NCBI RefSeq assembly: GCF_003105115.1 | Contig: NZ_QETH01000020.1 | Location: 1 to 64,000 of the forward strand | Direction: 5' to 3' | DNA: 64,000 bases | From: Flavobacterium sp. HTF | Lineage (GTDB): Bacteria; Bacteroidota; Bacteroidia; Flavobacteriales; Flavobacteriaceae | Shown: piece after piece, positions 19,840 through 28,761 of the stretch | Numbering within the stretch: the stretch's first letter is position 1 | Layout of the letters: each line of letters opens with the position of its first letter | Position numbers and translations under genes: made by a program | The notes under the pieces: model-generated | Told to the model about the DNA's origin: nothing | What the model saw: only the letters and a program-made list of their open reading frames with translations | The model's database searches: none

Positions 19840-20000
19840 TTTTTAGATTGTATTTTTTTTGCAGTTTTTAGCATATATGAGACTTCAATAATAGCCATTA
19901 AACGTTCTAATCTTTCCAGATAAGAAAGTGATTTTATTTCATCTATCCTTTTATTTTCCAGTTCTTCCGGTGTACCAAAATTTAATTTGACTGGTTTCAT
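19836..20000 (-). CDS. 54-aa helical protein coupled to the nucleotidyltransferase
   Basis: A short ORF starting MKPVKLNFGTPEELENKR and ending KTAKKIQSKK. It is rich in Lys, Glu and Leu with a likely amphipathic helix (SLSYLERLERLMAIIEVSYML). The TGA stop overlaps the next gene's ATG in the arrangement ATGA, a strong sign of a real, translationally coupled gene. It is too short to be a HEPN partner of a MNT system, so it would be a different kind of partner: an adaptor, an antitoxin or a target. No known domain is recognised. Confidence 0.7.
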   Translation of the reverse strand: MKPVKLNFGTPEELENKRIDEIKSLSYLERLERLMAIIEVSYMLKTAKKIQSKK

Positions 20001-20067
20001 AATTTTAGAATTAAATCAGTACAACAAATATACTAAATGATCTCAACTATTATTTTTACAAACTAAA

Positions 20068-22506
20068 CTAAGAGTTTTCAACCTTAAGATTCTTTCTTTC
20101 AAAATAAATCCCGCCAATCAAAAGAAATAACATTCCTATTGAACTCGCCAAAGCAATTGTACCTCCTGTTTTAATAACCTGAGGCTCAAATTTAAATTCA
20201 ATTGTATGTTTTCCGCCAGGAACTTCCATTGCTCTTAAAACATAATCAACCGGAAAATGATCTGTCAATTTACCATCGATATAAGCATTCCAGCCATTTT
20301 TATAGTACATTTCAGAGAAAACAGCCAATCCGTCTTTTGCATTGTCAGACTGGTATTTGATATAGTTTGGTTTGTATGTTACAACCTTAATCGTTCCGGT
20401 TGTATCCCATTGTTTCTTTAGACGGGCACTTCTAAATTTGCCTTCGTGTTCACGAACATTAAAAACGGCTACTTTTTTAGTATCAAGATTATCCAGTGCC
20501 TTCATTACATCGTCTGGTTTGTTTACCAGTTTTACGGTATCTACAAACCATGCATTTCCATTGGCTTCAGGATTTATTGTCGGTATTTGCTTTCCTTCTT
20601 TATCAACCTGGATTACATATTTGACATTTAGCATGTTTAGGATTTCCAAATTGCTTTTTGCATTAATCTGATAATCCATTAATTGCTGCATCCTTCTTGG
20701 CCTTACAGCACTATATCCGCCAATTGTCTTATGAAAATACGAAGATCTTCCTTGTAGTTGTCCCTGAACATCAAATACACGATATACTGAAGTATCTTTT
20801 AAAATCTCTGAATCTGTTGGAGTTTCCTGAAATGGTGCCGCAATTTGTACCGGACTCACAAAATCTTTTGCAGAAACATATCTTTTATCAACAAAAAACA
20901 AATCAAAGATCATCAAAAGACCTACAATAATTAAAGCAGTTGTTTGTGAAAATTTATTTTTGATAAATAACCACAGAATTCCAAAGGTTACTATAATAAA
21001 GAATCCTGATCTCAACAAATCAGCAGAATATAAACTCCTCCTGTCTTCTTTCAGAACATCAATAAATGCTTGTCCATAATCCTGCAGGTACATACTATCG
21101 CTCATTCCTGTAAAATGAAAAAATCCTTTTGCAACCAACAAAATCAACAAAACACCAAGGCCGAAAACCCCTGTTTGTATTAATGCTTTTTGTTGCAGTT
21201 TTGGTTCGTTTTTCGCTTTAAAAAATGACTGTAGTCCCATAACAGCCAAAACAGGAAAACATAGTTCTAATATAACCTGAATGGATGAAACAGCCCTGAA
21301 TTTATCGTACATCGGTACATATTCAATAAAGAAATCGGTCAGAATGGAGAAATTCTTACCCCATGAAAGTATTAAAGTAAATAATGCTCCTGAAAGAAAC
21401 ACATACTTAATTTTTCTATCGTCAATGAATAAAGCAAGAACTGCCAAAAAGAAAACTACCACCCCGATATAAGCCGGAGCAGAAACAATTGGCTGATCTC
21501 CCCAGTAAGTAGGCATTCCGGATACGAAACCTTGTGCATCTTCTACCGGAACTCCATGATCGAGCATAAAGGTATACATACTGGCATCGGTACCCACATT
21601 TTCGTGGCTGGAACCACCAAAAAGTCTTGGTGCTATCAGGTTGAAACTTTCTGCAATTCCATAACTATATTCGGTAATATAGTCTGTTGTCATTGCTGCT
21701 GTTGTCTCATTTTTGGAACCGTCAGGGTTAAATGTTAGTTCACTCTTATCACGAATACTGTATTTAGCATATTCGCTGGTTGCCATTAAATTTGTAGCAT
21801 TGGCTCCTATGGCAAAAATTCCTGCAACGATTAAAACTCCAATCGAAATTAAAAGTGGCTTATATTCTTTTTCTTTAATAAAAGTAAAGGCAAAATAACC
21901 TGAAAGGATCAATAGGAAAATCAATAAATAATAGGTCATTTGAAAGTGGTTGGCATTAATTTCTAAAGCCACTGCAAACATAGTGAGCAAACCTCCCCAA
22001 ATATATTTTTTCTGAAAAACGAGTATGAATCCGGCAATTACCAATGGCATATAGGCAATAGCATGTGCTTTGGCATTATGACCAACTCCCAGAATAATAA
22101 TCAAATAAGTAGAAAAACCAAAGGCAATAGCACCTATAAATGCTTTTAACGGATCTGTTTTTAAAACTAATAATAATCCGTAAAAACCTAAAAAGTATAA
22201 AAATAAGTAATCTGCAGGACGAGGTAAAAAGCGTAATACATCGTCTATTTTACCCACAAAATCATTTGGGTAATTTGCTCCAAGCTGATAAGTCGGCATA
22301 CCGCCAAAGGCAGAATTTGTCCAATATGGTTCAGAATGGTCTGTGGCTCTAAAATCATTTTGCTCTTTTGCCATTCCGGTATACTGAGCGATATCAGACT
22401 GGTAAATTTGTTTTCCCTGTAAAACCGGGTAAAAATAAATTAAGGAAACGAGAATAAAGCCCAGGATAACAAGGGCATGCGGATAAATTTTATTTACTAT
22501 TTTCAA
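20068..22506 (-). CDS. YfhO-family polytopic membrane protein (GT-C-like)
   Basis: This 812-aa inner-membrane protein has about 12-13 transmembrane helices and a large C-terminal extracytoplasmic domain (about 600-780, ending KDGLAVFSEMYYKNGWNAYIDGK...VPGGKHTIEFKFEP), followed by a last helix. The first loop contains SDIAQYTGMAKEQNDFR and GGMPTYQLG, matching the YfhO family, which resembles GT-C glycosyltransferases that use lipid-linked sugars. YfhO of Bacillus and relatives is linked to lipoteichoic-acid glycosylation; here the acceptor is unknown. It probably belongs with the surface-glycan genes downstream. Confidence 0.87.
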   Translation of the reverse strand: MKIVNKIYPHALVILGFILVSLIYFYPVLQGKQIYQSDIAQYTGMAKEQNDFRATDHSEPYWTNSAFGGMPTYQLGANYPNDFVGKIDDVLRFLPRPADYLFLYFLGFYGLLLVLKTDPLKAFIGAIAFGFSTYLIIILGVGHNAKAHAIAYMPLVIAGFILVFQKKYIWGGLLTMFAVALEINANHFQMTYYLLIFLLILSGYFAFTFIKEKEYKPLLISIGVLIVAGIFAIGANATNLMATSEYAKYSIRDKSELTFNPDGSKNETTAAMTTDYITEYSYGIAESFNLIAPRLFGGSSHENVGTDASMYTFMLDHGVPVEDAQGFVSGMPTYWGDQPIVSAPAYIGVVVFFLAVLALFIDDRKIKYVFLSGALFTLILSWGKNFSILTDFFIEYVPMYDKFRAVSSIQVILELCFPVLAVMGLQSFFKAKNEPKLQQKALIQTGVFGLGVLLILLVAKGFFHFTGMSDSMYLQDYGQAFIDVLKEDRRSLYSADLLRSGFFIIVTFGILWLFIKNKFSQTTALIIVGLLMIFDLFFVDKRYVSAKDFVSPVQIAAPFQETPTDSEILKDTSVYRVFDVQGQLQGRSSYFHKTIGGYSAVRPRRMQQLMDYQINAKSNLEILNMLNVKYVIQVDKEGKQIPTINPEANGNAWFVDTVKLVNKPDDVMKALDNLDTKKVAVFNVREHEGKFRSARLKKQWDTTGTIKVVTYKPNYIKYQSDNAKDGLAVFSEMYYKNGWNAYIDGKLTDHFPVDYVLRAMEVPGGKHTIEFKFEPQVIKTGGTIALASSIGMLFLLIGGIYFERKNLKVENS

Positions 22507-22557
22507 TTTTGGCTGGTTTAGGTTAAATGATGAATCCTATTTTATCAGGACACAAAC

Positions 22558-22839
22558 TTAATCTATTTCTTCGTAATCAACATAATCGCCTACTTTTTTG
22601 GTCTCGCGGGGCTTTTTTGCATTTGATGTATCGATAATTATCTCATCTTTATTACGAGTATTTTGCCAGTTATTGCCCTGACTATACTGTTGTTGTCTCT
22701 GAAAGTTTTCTCCAGCCTTTTCAACCGCTTTTTTTACCAATACCGGCAAAAAGATTCTGGCTAAAAATTTAAAAATATAATAAAAAGCTATAACCCACAC
22801 GATGGTTTTAAACAAACCTGAAAATGATGCTTCCTGCAT
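22558..22839 (-). CDS. DUF4834 family small membrane protein
   Basis: About 93 aa from the ATG at 22839 (MQEASFSGLFKTIVWVIAFYYIFKFLAR). One N-terminal transmembrane helix is followed by a basic amphipathic stretch (KKAVEKAGENFQRQQQ) and a charged tail ending KKVGDYVDYEEID, the pattern of DUF4834 proteins of Bacteroidota. A start 28 codons further up is possible, but that extension is not family-like. Function unknown. Confidence 0.8.
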   Translation of the reverse strand: MQEASFSGLFKTIVWVIAFYYIFKFLARIFLPVLVKKAVEKAGENFQRQQQYSQGNNWQNTRNKDEIIIDTSNAKKPRETKKVGDYVDYEEID

Positions 22840-22918
22840 AACTGTATAATTTTTTCCAAAATTAATAAATCCATTGTTTAAAAATAAAATATGAATCTTA
22901 AATAAATAATAAAATATG

Positions 22919-22926
22919 TACATTTG
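22919..22926 (+). promoter_or_regulatory. -7 box of the 22965 outer-membrane protein gene
   Basis: TACATTTG matches TAnnTTTG. Transcription from about 22932 leaves the upstream ATG at 22929 outside or at the very tip of the message, so the ATG at 22965 is the likely start. Confidence 0.5.
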
Positions 22927-22964
22927 AAATGCGTTATTACTTTTTAATCCCCAAAAATAAATGT

Positions 22965-23951
22965 ATGTTAAAAATTAAGAACTTACTGATTGCTTTTCTT
23001 TTCCTTGTTCCTCAATTGTTTTTTGCACAATATACTGATGTCATTAACTCTAACCGTCCCGGAGAAACTATGTCTGCTTTTGCTGTCGGAAAGTCTGTTA
23101 TTCAGGCCGAGATTGGATTTTATGGAATAAAAGAAAAACATGATCTACTAGGTTATGATGCTACAGGTCTTGGTACCGATTTAACTTTCAGGTATGGTGC
23201 ATTTCTTGAAAAATTAGAATTTGTACTGGATGTACAATATCAAATGGAAAATTTTGATACTCCCTATACAAGTTATAAGAAAAATAATTTCAGGCAAACT
23301 GTTTTGGGTGCCAAATATCTTATTTACGATCCCTTTAAAAATTACGAAAAAACAAAAAACATCTACAGCTATAAAGCAAATCATAGATTTGACTGGCATT
23401 CTCTGATTCCTGCCGTTTCGGTTTTTGCAGGAGCTAATTTTGTCGGAGCAGATAATCCTTATTCTTTTTCACCGGAGGCAAGCATTTCGCCAAAAGTAGT
23501 TTTGATTACTCAAAATTTATTTGGTGACGGAAGATGGGTTTTTGTTACTAATATTATTGCCGATTACATCACAACAGACTACCCAAGTTACGGATATGTA
23601 TTAACTTTGACCCATGGTTTTAATAATAAATGGTCCGGTTTTGTAGAAAACCAGGGTTACAAAAGTGATTTCTACAGTGATGCCATTGTTCGTGGCGGGG
23701 CAGCATATCTAATCAATCCAAATTTACAGGTTGATGCATCCGTAAGTACAAATTTCAAAAACACGCCTTCTGTTTTATATGGAGGAGTAGGTGTTTCATG
23801 GCGTTATGATACGAAACACAAGGAACAAGAGGTAGAATTAAAAAAACAATCCCGAAAAGAAAAGAAACCGAAAGAGACTAAAGGTGGAAAATCTAAAAAA
23901 GAGGTAGATTACCAGGAACAGGAAAGAAACAGAAAGTCCAAATACGAATAA
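22965..23951 (+). CDS. Outer-membrane beta-barrel protein (phenol-pathway MetA-like transporter family)
   Basis: About 328 aa. A signal peptide (MLKIKNLLIAFLFLVPQLFFAQ) is followed by DVINSNRPGETMSAFAVGKSVIQAEIGF, characteristic of the Bacteroidota 'transporter' family related to putative MetA-pathway outer-membrane proteins. Alternating aromatic beta-strands continue to GGVGVSWRYD. A strongly charged, Lys/Glu-rich tail of about 45 residues (KKQSRKEKKPKETKGGKSKKE) follows the barrel and is unusual; it may face the periplasm. No catalytic motif is visible. The promoter position and the signal peptide both favour this start over ATG 22929. Confidence 0.8.
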   Translation: MLKIKNLLIAFLFLVPQLFFAQYTDVINSNRPGETMSAFAVGKSVIQAEIGFYGIKEKHDLLGYDATGLGTDLTFRYGAFLEKLEFVLDVQYQMENFDTPYTSYKKNNFRQTVLGAKYLIYDPFKNYEKTKNIYSYKANHRFDWHSLIPAVSVFAGANFVGADNPYSFSPEASISPKVVLITQNLFGDGRWVFVTNIIADYITTDYPSYGYVLTLTHGFNNKWSGFVENQGYKSDFYSDAIVRGGAAYLINPNLQVDASVSTNFKNTPSVLYGGVGVSWRYDTKHKEQEVELKKQSRKEKKPKETKGGKSKKEVDYQEQERNRKSKYE

Positions 23952-23998
23952 AATTAATAACAAAACTCTTCACAGAGAGATATTTATATACCACATTA

Positions 23999-25117
23999 AT
24001 GATTACAATTAAAGAAGCCAAAAGCAAAAAAGAATTAACAGAATATATCAAATTTCCGTTTTCTTTATACAAAGACAATCCATATTGGGTTCCGCCAATT
24101 ATTGCGGATGAATTGGAATCTTTTGACAAAACGAAGAATCCGGTTTTTGAAAATGCTGAGGCTTATTTCTATATAGCCTATAAAAACAATGAAATCGTTG
24201 GAAGGATTACGGCTATTATTAATTGGGAAGAGGTAAATAACCAGCACAAAAGAAAAGTGCGTTTTGGATGGTTTGATGTTATTGATGATATAGAAGTTAC
24301 TAAAGCCCTACTTGAAAAAGTATATGAGTTAGGAAAAAAACACAATCTGGAACACGCTGAAGGACCGATGGGATTTTCTAATTTAGATAAAGTGGGCGTG
24401 CTCACAGAAGGTTATGACCAGGTTGGAACGATGATTACCTGGTATAATAATCCTTATTATGTAACGCATTTTGAACAATTAGGCTTTCAGGTAGAGAAAG
24501 AATATATTGAAAGTATTTTTCCTTTTTCTAATGTAAAACCTGAATTTTTCCTGAAGGCCCAGGAACTTATCAAAAAAAGATACGGCCTGAAATCACTTAC
24601 TTTTACTAAAACAAAGGACATTATGCCACACGTGGATAAAATGTTCGATTTGTTTAATGAATCGTATGCAAAACTGGCTTCATTTGTCGCTATCTCGGAT
24701 GTTCAGAAAGAATACTTCAAGAAAAAATACATCAGTTTTATCAATCCTGAATATATAAAATTTGTAGTTGACAAAGAGGATAAATTAATCGCTTTTAGTA
24801 TTGTAATGCCGAGCTTTACAGAAGCCCTGCAAAAAGCAAAAGGAAAGCTTTTTCCGTTTGGTTTCCTTCATTTATTAAAAGCAAGAAGAAAAAGCAAGGA
24901 TGTGGTTTTTTATTTAATCGGAGTACATCCTGATTATCAAAATAAAGGTGTTACTGCCATTATTTTTGATGAATACTATAAAACTTTCTCCGAAAAGGGG
25001 ATTCAGAATTGTATCAGGACTCCGGAATTAGCAGAAAACAATGCTATTCATTTACTCTGGAAAAATTTTGATCCGATAATTCACTGTCAGAGAAAAACCT
25101 ACCGTAAAGATTTGTAG
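23999..25117 (+). CDS. GNAT-superfamily acetyltransferase-like protein
   Basis: This 372-aa cytosolic protein resembles a conserved Bacteroidota family with a duplicated GNAT-like fold. The N-terminal half contains EAYFYIAYKNNEIVGRITAIINWEE and AEGPMGFSNLDKVGVLTEGY. The C-terminal half contains FYLIGVHPDYQNKGVTAIIFDEYY, where HPDYQNKGV is the acetyl-CoA pyrophosphate-binding motif (R/Q-x-x-G-x-G/A variant), and ends with NNAIHLLWKNFDPIIHCQRKTYRK. The acceptor is unknown. It lies 47 bp after the outer-membrane gene and ends in a strong terminator. Confidence 0.75.
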   Translation: MITIKEAKSKKELTEYIKFPFSLYKDNPYWVPPIIADELESFDKTKNPVFENAEAYFYIAYKNNEIVGRITAIINWEEVNNQHKRKVRFGWFDVIDDIEVTKALLEKVYELGKKHNLEHAEGPMGFSNLDKVGVLTEGYDQVGTMITWYNNPYYVTHFEQLGFQVEKEYIESIFPFSNVKPEFFLKAQELIKKRYGLKSLTFTKTKDIMPHVDKMFDLFNESYAKLASFVAISDVQKEYFKKKYISFINPEYIKFVVDKEDKLIAFSIVMPSFTEALQKAKGKLFPFGFLHLLKARRKSKDVVFYLIGVHPDYQNKGVTAIIFDEYYKTFSEKGIQNCIRTPELAENNAIHLLWKNFDPIIHCQRKTYRKDL

Positions 25118-25134
25118 TGTAATTTCAGTTTATT

Positions 25135-25170
25135 ATAAAAAAAATCCCTTTTGAAAGGGATTTTTTTTTA
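25135..25170. terminator. Bidirectional terminator
   Basis: AAATCCCTT/AAGGGATTT arms with a TTGA loop, flanked by A- and T-runs on both sides, lie between the convergent GNAT-like gene and the lipoprotein gene. Confidence 0.88.
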
Positions 25171-25650
25171 TTGTACTGGTTTGCAATCTACTTTTACCAG
25201 TATATTTTTCTGATCAAATATAAGTTTTGATTTATCTTTAAACACAATCTTATCATTTGCTTCTACTGTTTCTCCATAGCCTTCGATAAATGTTCCTTCT
25301 CTGTTTAGAAAAGCGACTTCTCTAACAGAAGAAACACCTTCAGATGTAAATGTATAATCTGCAATAAGTGTATCACCTTTCATATTTCCGACTAAAATAC
25401 CTTCATTTTTATCTTTTTCAGATAAGTTATAACTTAATGTACCATTTACTTCCTGATGAGAATTTACATTAAAGCTCAAATCTACCATGCTGTTATTGCC
25501 CGAATAAGAATAACATTGATTTCCTGTTGGCTCAGCACTTTCGGCTACTTTTGGTGCACTGGGAGCAATTTCTCCAGTTACAGTATCTGTTTTTTTGCAG
25601 GAAACAAAACCAACCATAATAATTAATGTTAGTGCGAATAATTTTTTCAT
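25168..25650 (-). CDS. Hypothetical lipoprotein (160 aa)
   Basis: The start at 25650 gives a clear lipoprotein signal, MKKLFALTLIIMVGFVSCKK (Cys18). The mature part is a small beta-rich domain (GNQCYSYSGNNSMVDLSFNV, NGTLSYNLSEKDKNEGILVGNMKGDTLIADYTF) with two Cys that may pair with the Cys of VKVDCKPVQ. The upstream 33 in-frame codons run through the hairpin at 25697-25731 and are not coding. No family is named with confidence; it resembles small conserved periplasmic lipoproteins of Flavobacterium. Confidence 0.72.
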   Translation of the reverse strand: MKKLFALTLIIMVGFVSCKKTDTVTGEIAPSAPKVAESAEPTGNQCYSYSGNNSMVDLSFNVNSHQEVNGTLSYNLSEKDKNEGILVGNMKGDTLIADYTFTSEGVSSVREVAFLNREGTFIEGYGETVEANDKIVFKDKSKLIFDQKNILVKVDCKPVQ

Positions 25651-25696
25651 AATACTTAGTTTTAATGTTTTATTACTATAAATGTAAGCAGAATAT

Positions 25697-25731
25697 AAAA
25701 AAAATCCATTCTGAGTGAGAATGGATTTTTT
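25697..25731 (-). terminator. Terminator after the oxoamine synthase gene
   Basis: AATCCATTCT/AGAATGGATT with a 5-nt loop (GAGTG), an A-run before and T-run after, lies just past the stop of the minus-strand alpha-oxoamine synthase. Confidence 0.85.
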
Positions 25732-25771
25732 ACATAATTCCCATACCATGGAATCTATTTTATTTTAGAAA

Positions 25772-27034
25772 TTAAGCATCTAAATCTACTGTAGTTCTGC
25801 TGGCAATTTCTTTGTATGTTCCGTTTACTAATTTTTCGCGGATTGCTTCAAATGCAGTTAACGTTTCATTAATATCCGTTAATGTATGAGAAGTGGTCGG
25901 AATCATTCTTAACAAAATAATCCCTTTTGGAATTACAGGATAGATTACGATTGAAAGGAAAATACCGTAGTTTTCTCTTAAATCATTTACCATAACCATT
26001 GCTTCCGGAACACTTCCTTCTAAATAAACTGGTGTTACACAAGTATTTGTATCTCCAATGTTAAAATTTCTTTCACGCAATCCGTTTTGCAATGCATTTA
26101 CGTTTTCCCATAATTTATCTTTCAATTCCGGGTGGTTACGTAACAATTCCAAACGTTTTAATGATCCGATTGTCTGGATCATTGGTAATGCTTTAGCAAA
26201 CATTTGCGAACGTAAATTATATTTTAAGTAATCGATAATATCCTTATCTGCAGCTATAAAAGCTCCGATATTAGCCATTGATTTTGCAAAAGTAGAAAAG
26301 TATACATCAATATCTGCCTGAACTCCCTGCTCCTCACCTGCTCCGGCACCTGTTTTACCAAGTGTGCCAAAACCGTGTGCATCATCTACTAATAATCTGA
26401 AATTGTATTTTTGTTTTAACGCAACAATCTCTTTTAATTTACCTTGTTGTCCTCGCATTCCAAAAACACCTTCAGTAATAAATAAGATTCCCCCTCCGGT
26501 TTCTTCTGCCATTTTTGTAGCACGCTGAAGGTTTTTCTCCATACTTTCAAGATCATTATGTCTGTAAGTAAAACGTTTACCCATATGCAAACGTACACCA
26601 TCAATAATACAGGCATGAGCATCTACATCGTAAACAATTATATCATTTTTTGTTACCAGAGCATCAATAGTAGAAACCATTCCCTGATAACCAAAATTTA
26701 GTAAATAAGCAGATTCTTTCATTACAAAAGCAGCCAGTTCATTCTCTAATTGTTCGTGGTATTTTGTATGACCAGACATCATACGTGCTCCCATTGGGTA
26801 AGCTGCACCGTATTCTTTTGCTGCATCAATATCTGCCTGACGCACCTCCGGGTGATTAGCCAATCCTAAGTAATCATTTATACTCCAGTTCAAAATTTCT
26901 TTTCCACCAAACTGCATTCTAGGACCAAGTTCTCCTTCTAATTTAGGAAATACAAAATAACCTTCTGCTTGCGAAGCCCATTTTCCTAATGGTCCTTTAT
27001 TGTTTTGAATTCTTTCGAATAAATCTTTTACCAT
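25772..27034 (-). CDS. Alpha-oxoamine synthase (serine palmitoyltransferase or cysteate acyltransferase type)
   Basis: A 420-aa PLP-dependent fold-type I enzyme that condenses an amino acid with an acyl-CoA/ACP. Visible residues are His140 (DVDAHACIIDG, stacking on PLP), the LLVDDAHGFGTLG motif (Asp218 to the pyridine nitrogen, His220) and the Schiff-base lysine Lys251 in STFAKSMANIGAF. The N-terminal MVKDLFERIQNNKGPLGKWASQAEGYFVFPKL is like Bacteroidota sphingolipid enzymes rather than KBL, BioF or HemA. In flavobacteria this family makes sphingoid bases or, with cysteate, the sulfonolipid capnine linked to gliding. The ATG at 27034 was chosen because a -7 box covers the alternative start at 27073. 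Confidence 0.85.
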   Translation of the reverse strand: MVKDLFERIQNNKGPLGKWASQAEGYFVFPKLEGELGPRMQFGGKEILNWSINDYLGLANHPEVRQADIDAAKEYGAAYPMGARMMSGHTKYHEQLENELAAFVMKESAYLLNFGYQGMVSTIDALVTKNDIIVYDVDAHACIIDGVRLHMGKRFTYRHNDLESMEKNLQRATKMAEETGGGILFITEGVFGMRGQQGKLKEIVALKQKYNFRLLVDDAHGFGTLGKTGAGAGEEQGVQADIDVYFSTFAKSMANIGAFIAADKDIIDYLKYNLRSQMFAKALPMIQTIGSLKRLELLRNHPELKDKLWENVNALQNGLRERNFNIGDTNTCVTPVYLEGSVPEAMVMVNDLRENYGIFLSIVIYPVIPKGIILLRMIPTTSHTLTDINETLTAFEAIREKLVNGTYKEIASRTTVDLDA

Positions 27035-27070
27035 AATATATTGAAGTAATAATTTTATTTTAACAGGGAG

Positions 27071-27078
27071 CAAAAATA
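27071..27078 (-). promoter_or_regulatory. -7 box of the oxoamine synthase gene
   Basis: TATTTTTG on the minus strand fits TAnnTTTG, with a predicted leader of about 30 nt to ATG 27034. Confidence 0.55.
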
Positions 27079-27222
27079 ATAATTATTATTCTAAAATAGA
27101 GTCAGCTATTTGTTTTTTTGAAAAATAACCTGAAATGCAAATAATCAGTAGCATTGCTAGTTTTAGACGTTTTTATTTAACAAGTTTTAACTTAAAAAAA
27201 ATAATTCAACAAGTCTTTAAAA

Positions 27223-27236
27223 ATGATTTTTATCAT
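27223..27236. promoter_or_regulatory. FNR/DNR-like box upstream of nirK
   Basis: ATGAT-TTTT-ATCAT contains the TGAT-N4-ATCA core of the Crp/Fnr-family consensus TTGAT-N4-ATCAA. It lies 63 bp before the nirK ATG and ends exactly where the Rrf2-type palindrome begins. This suits activation by an oxygen- or NO-sensing Fnr/Dnr regulator encoded elsewhere. Confidence 0.55.
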
Positions 27237-27262
27237 AATAAAAGATAAAAACGTCTTTTATT
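27237..27262. promoter_or_regulatory. Rrf2/NsrR-type operator upstream of nirK
   Basis: The palindrome core TAAAAGAT-N6-GTCTTTTA (27239-27260) extends to 10-bp arms AATAAAAGAY/RTCTTTTATT. The same 8-6-8 pattern occurs before the Fe-S repair gene (32288-32309) and the rrf2 gene (33398-33419). It lies 37 bp before the nirK ATG. Confidence 0.7.
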
Positions 27263-27299
27263 TTTACATTAAATTAAAACTAAAATAAAACCAGTTATT

Positions 27300-28751
27300 A
27301 TGAAAAGAAATTATAAACTAACAAAAGACTTATTAGTTGTTGTGTGTTTGCTTTTTGTACTGCCTTTGTTGCAATCATGCAAAAGAGAAGAAAACAATAA
27401 AAATTATGCAAAAATTACAACCAAAGGAGAAATGGATGCAGAACTGACTGCCCCTCCATTAGTTCCAAAACCTGTAGGCAACAGAGCAGCCATGAAACTA
27501 AAAGTAAGCATGGAAATTAAAGAACAGGAAGGCACAATGACAGATGGAGTAAAATATGTATACTGGACATTTGGCGGATCTGTACCGGGAAGTTTTATCA
27601 GAACCCGTGTTGGTGATGAAGTAGAGTTTCATCTAAAGAATCATCCCGACAACAAACTGCCACACAATATTGACCTGCATGCTGTCACCGGACCGGGAGG
27701 AGGTGCAACATCATCATTGGTAGCACCTGGTCACGAAAAAGTATTTAATTTTAAAGTACTGAATCCGGGATTGTATGTATATCATTGCGCTACTGCTCCT
27801 GTTGGTATGCACATTGCAAACGGAATGTATGGTTTAATATTAGTTGAGCCGGAGGGCGGCCTTCCTCCTGTTGACAAAGAATATTATGTAATGCAGGGGG
27901 ATTTTTATACCCAGGGTGAATATGGAGCAAAAGGGCTACAGGCCTTTGATATGAATAAAGCTGTCAAAGAAACACCTGATTATGTAGTTTTTAACGGAAA
28001 AGTGGGATCGCTGACAAATGGAAATGAACTAACTGCAAAAGTTGGTGAAACAGTACGTCTGTTTGTTGGAAACGGCGGACCAAATCTGGTTTCATCGTTC
28101 CATGTTATTGGAGAAATATTTGACAATGTTCATATAGAAGGTGGAAATCTGGTCAATAAAAATGTTCAGACCACGCTGATTCCGGCCGGAGGTTCTTCAA
28201 TTGTTGATTTTAAGGTAGAAACTCCCGGGAATTTTATTCTGGTTGACCACTCTATTTTCAGGGCATTTAATAAAGGAGCTCTTGGTATTCTAAAAGTAGA
28301 AGGCGCAGAAAATAAAAGCGTCTACTCAGGCACTGTACAGGAAGGAATATATCTGCCAGAAGGAGGAACAATTCAAAAAATGCCATCCGGAACCAATACT
28401 AAAACAACTGCGATTCCTAACAGAACGGTAGACGAAAAAATAAAAATAGGAAAACAAATTTTTGGGACCACGTGTTTTGCGTGTCATCAGTCAGAAGGAC
28501 AGGGAATTCCGAATACTTTTCCTCCTTTGGCCAAATCTGATTATTTAAATGCAGATGCAAAAAGAGCTATCAGAACTATCCTGCATGGCGCAACAGGCGA
28601 ACTTACAGTAAATGGCAAAAAATACAATAATGTCATGCCAGCCCAAAATTTATCTGATGACGAAATTGCAAATGTCCTTACCTATATATACAATAGCTGG
28701 GGCAACAATAAAACGGTGATTAATCCGGAAATGGTAAAAGCACAGCGATAA
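27300..28751 (+). CDS. nirK: Copper nitrite reductase NirK fused to cytochrome c, lipoprotein
   Basis: This 483-aa enzyme reduces nitrite to NO. Two cupredoxin domains span about 65-335. Type 1 Cu ligands are His122, Cys163, His171 and Met176 ([24 protein letters not shown]). Type 2 Cu ligands are His127, His162 and His317 (VDHSIFRAF). The catalytic pair is Asp125 and His268. A C-terminal class I cytochrome c domain (about 375-483) has haem motif C392-x-x-C395-H396 and likely axial Met446. The N-terminus is a lipoprotein signal (LPLLQSC, Cys27), so the enzyme is tethered to a membrane facing the periplasm. Such NirK-cyt c fusions can accept electrons through their own haem. It is followed by nirV-like and SCO genes at 10- and 8-bp spacing. 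Confidence 0.95.
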   Translation: MKRNYKLTKDLLVVVCLLFVLPLLQSCKREENNKNYAKITTKGEMDAELTAPPLVPKPVGNRAAMKLKVSMEIKEQEGTMTDGVKYVYWTFGGSVPGSFIRTRVGDEVEFHLKNHPDNKLPHNIDLHAVTGPGGGATSSLVAPGHEKVFNFKVLNPGLYVYHCATAPVGMHIANGMYGLILVEPEGGLPPVDKEYYVMQGDFYTQGEYGAKGLQAFDMNKAVKETPDYVVFNGKVGSLTNGNELTAKVGETVRLFVGNGGPNLVSSFHVIGEIFDNVHIEGGNLVNKNVQTTLIPAGGSSIVDFKVETPGNFILVDHSIFRAFNKGALGILKVEGAENKSVYSGTVQEGIYLPEGGTIQKMPSGTNTKTTAIPNRTVDEKIKIGKQIFGTTCFACHQSEGQGIPNTFPPLAKSDYLNADAKRAIRTILHGATGELTVNGKKYNNVMPAQNLSDDEIANVLTYIYNSWGNNKTVINPEMVKAQR

Positions 28752-28761
28752 CACTATTATC

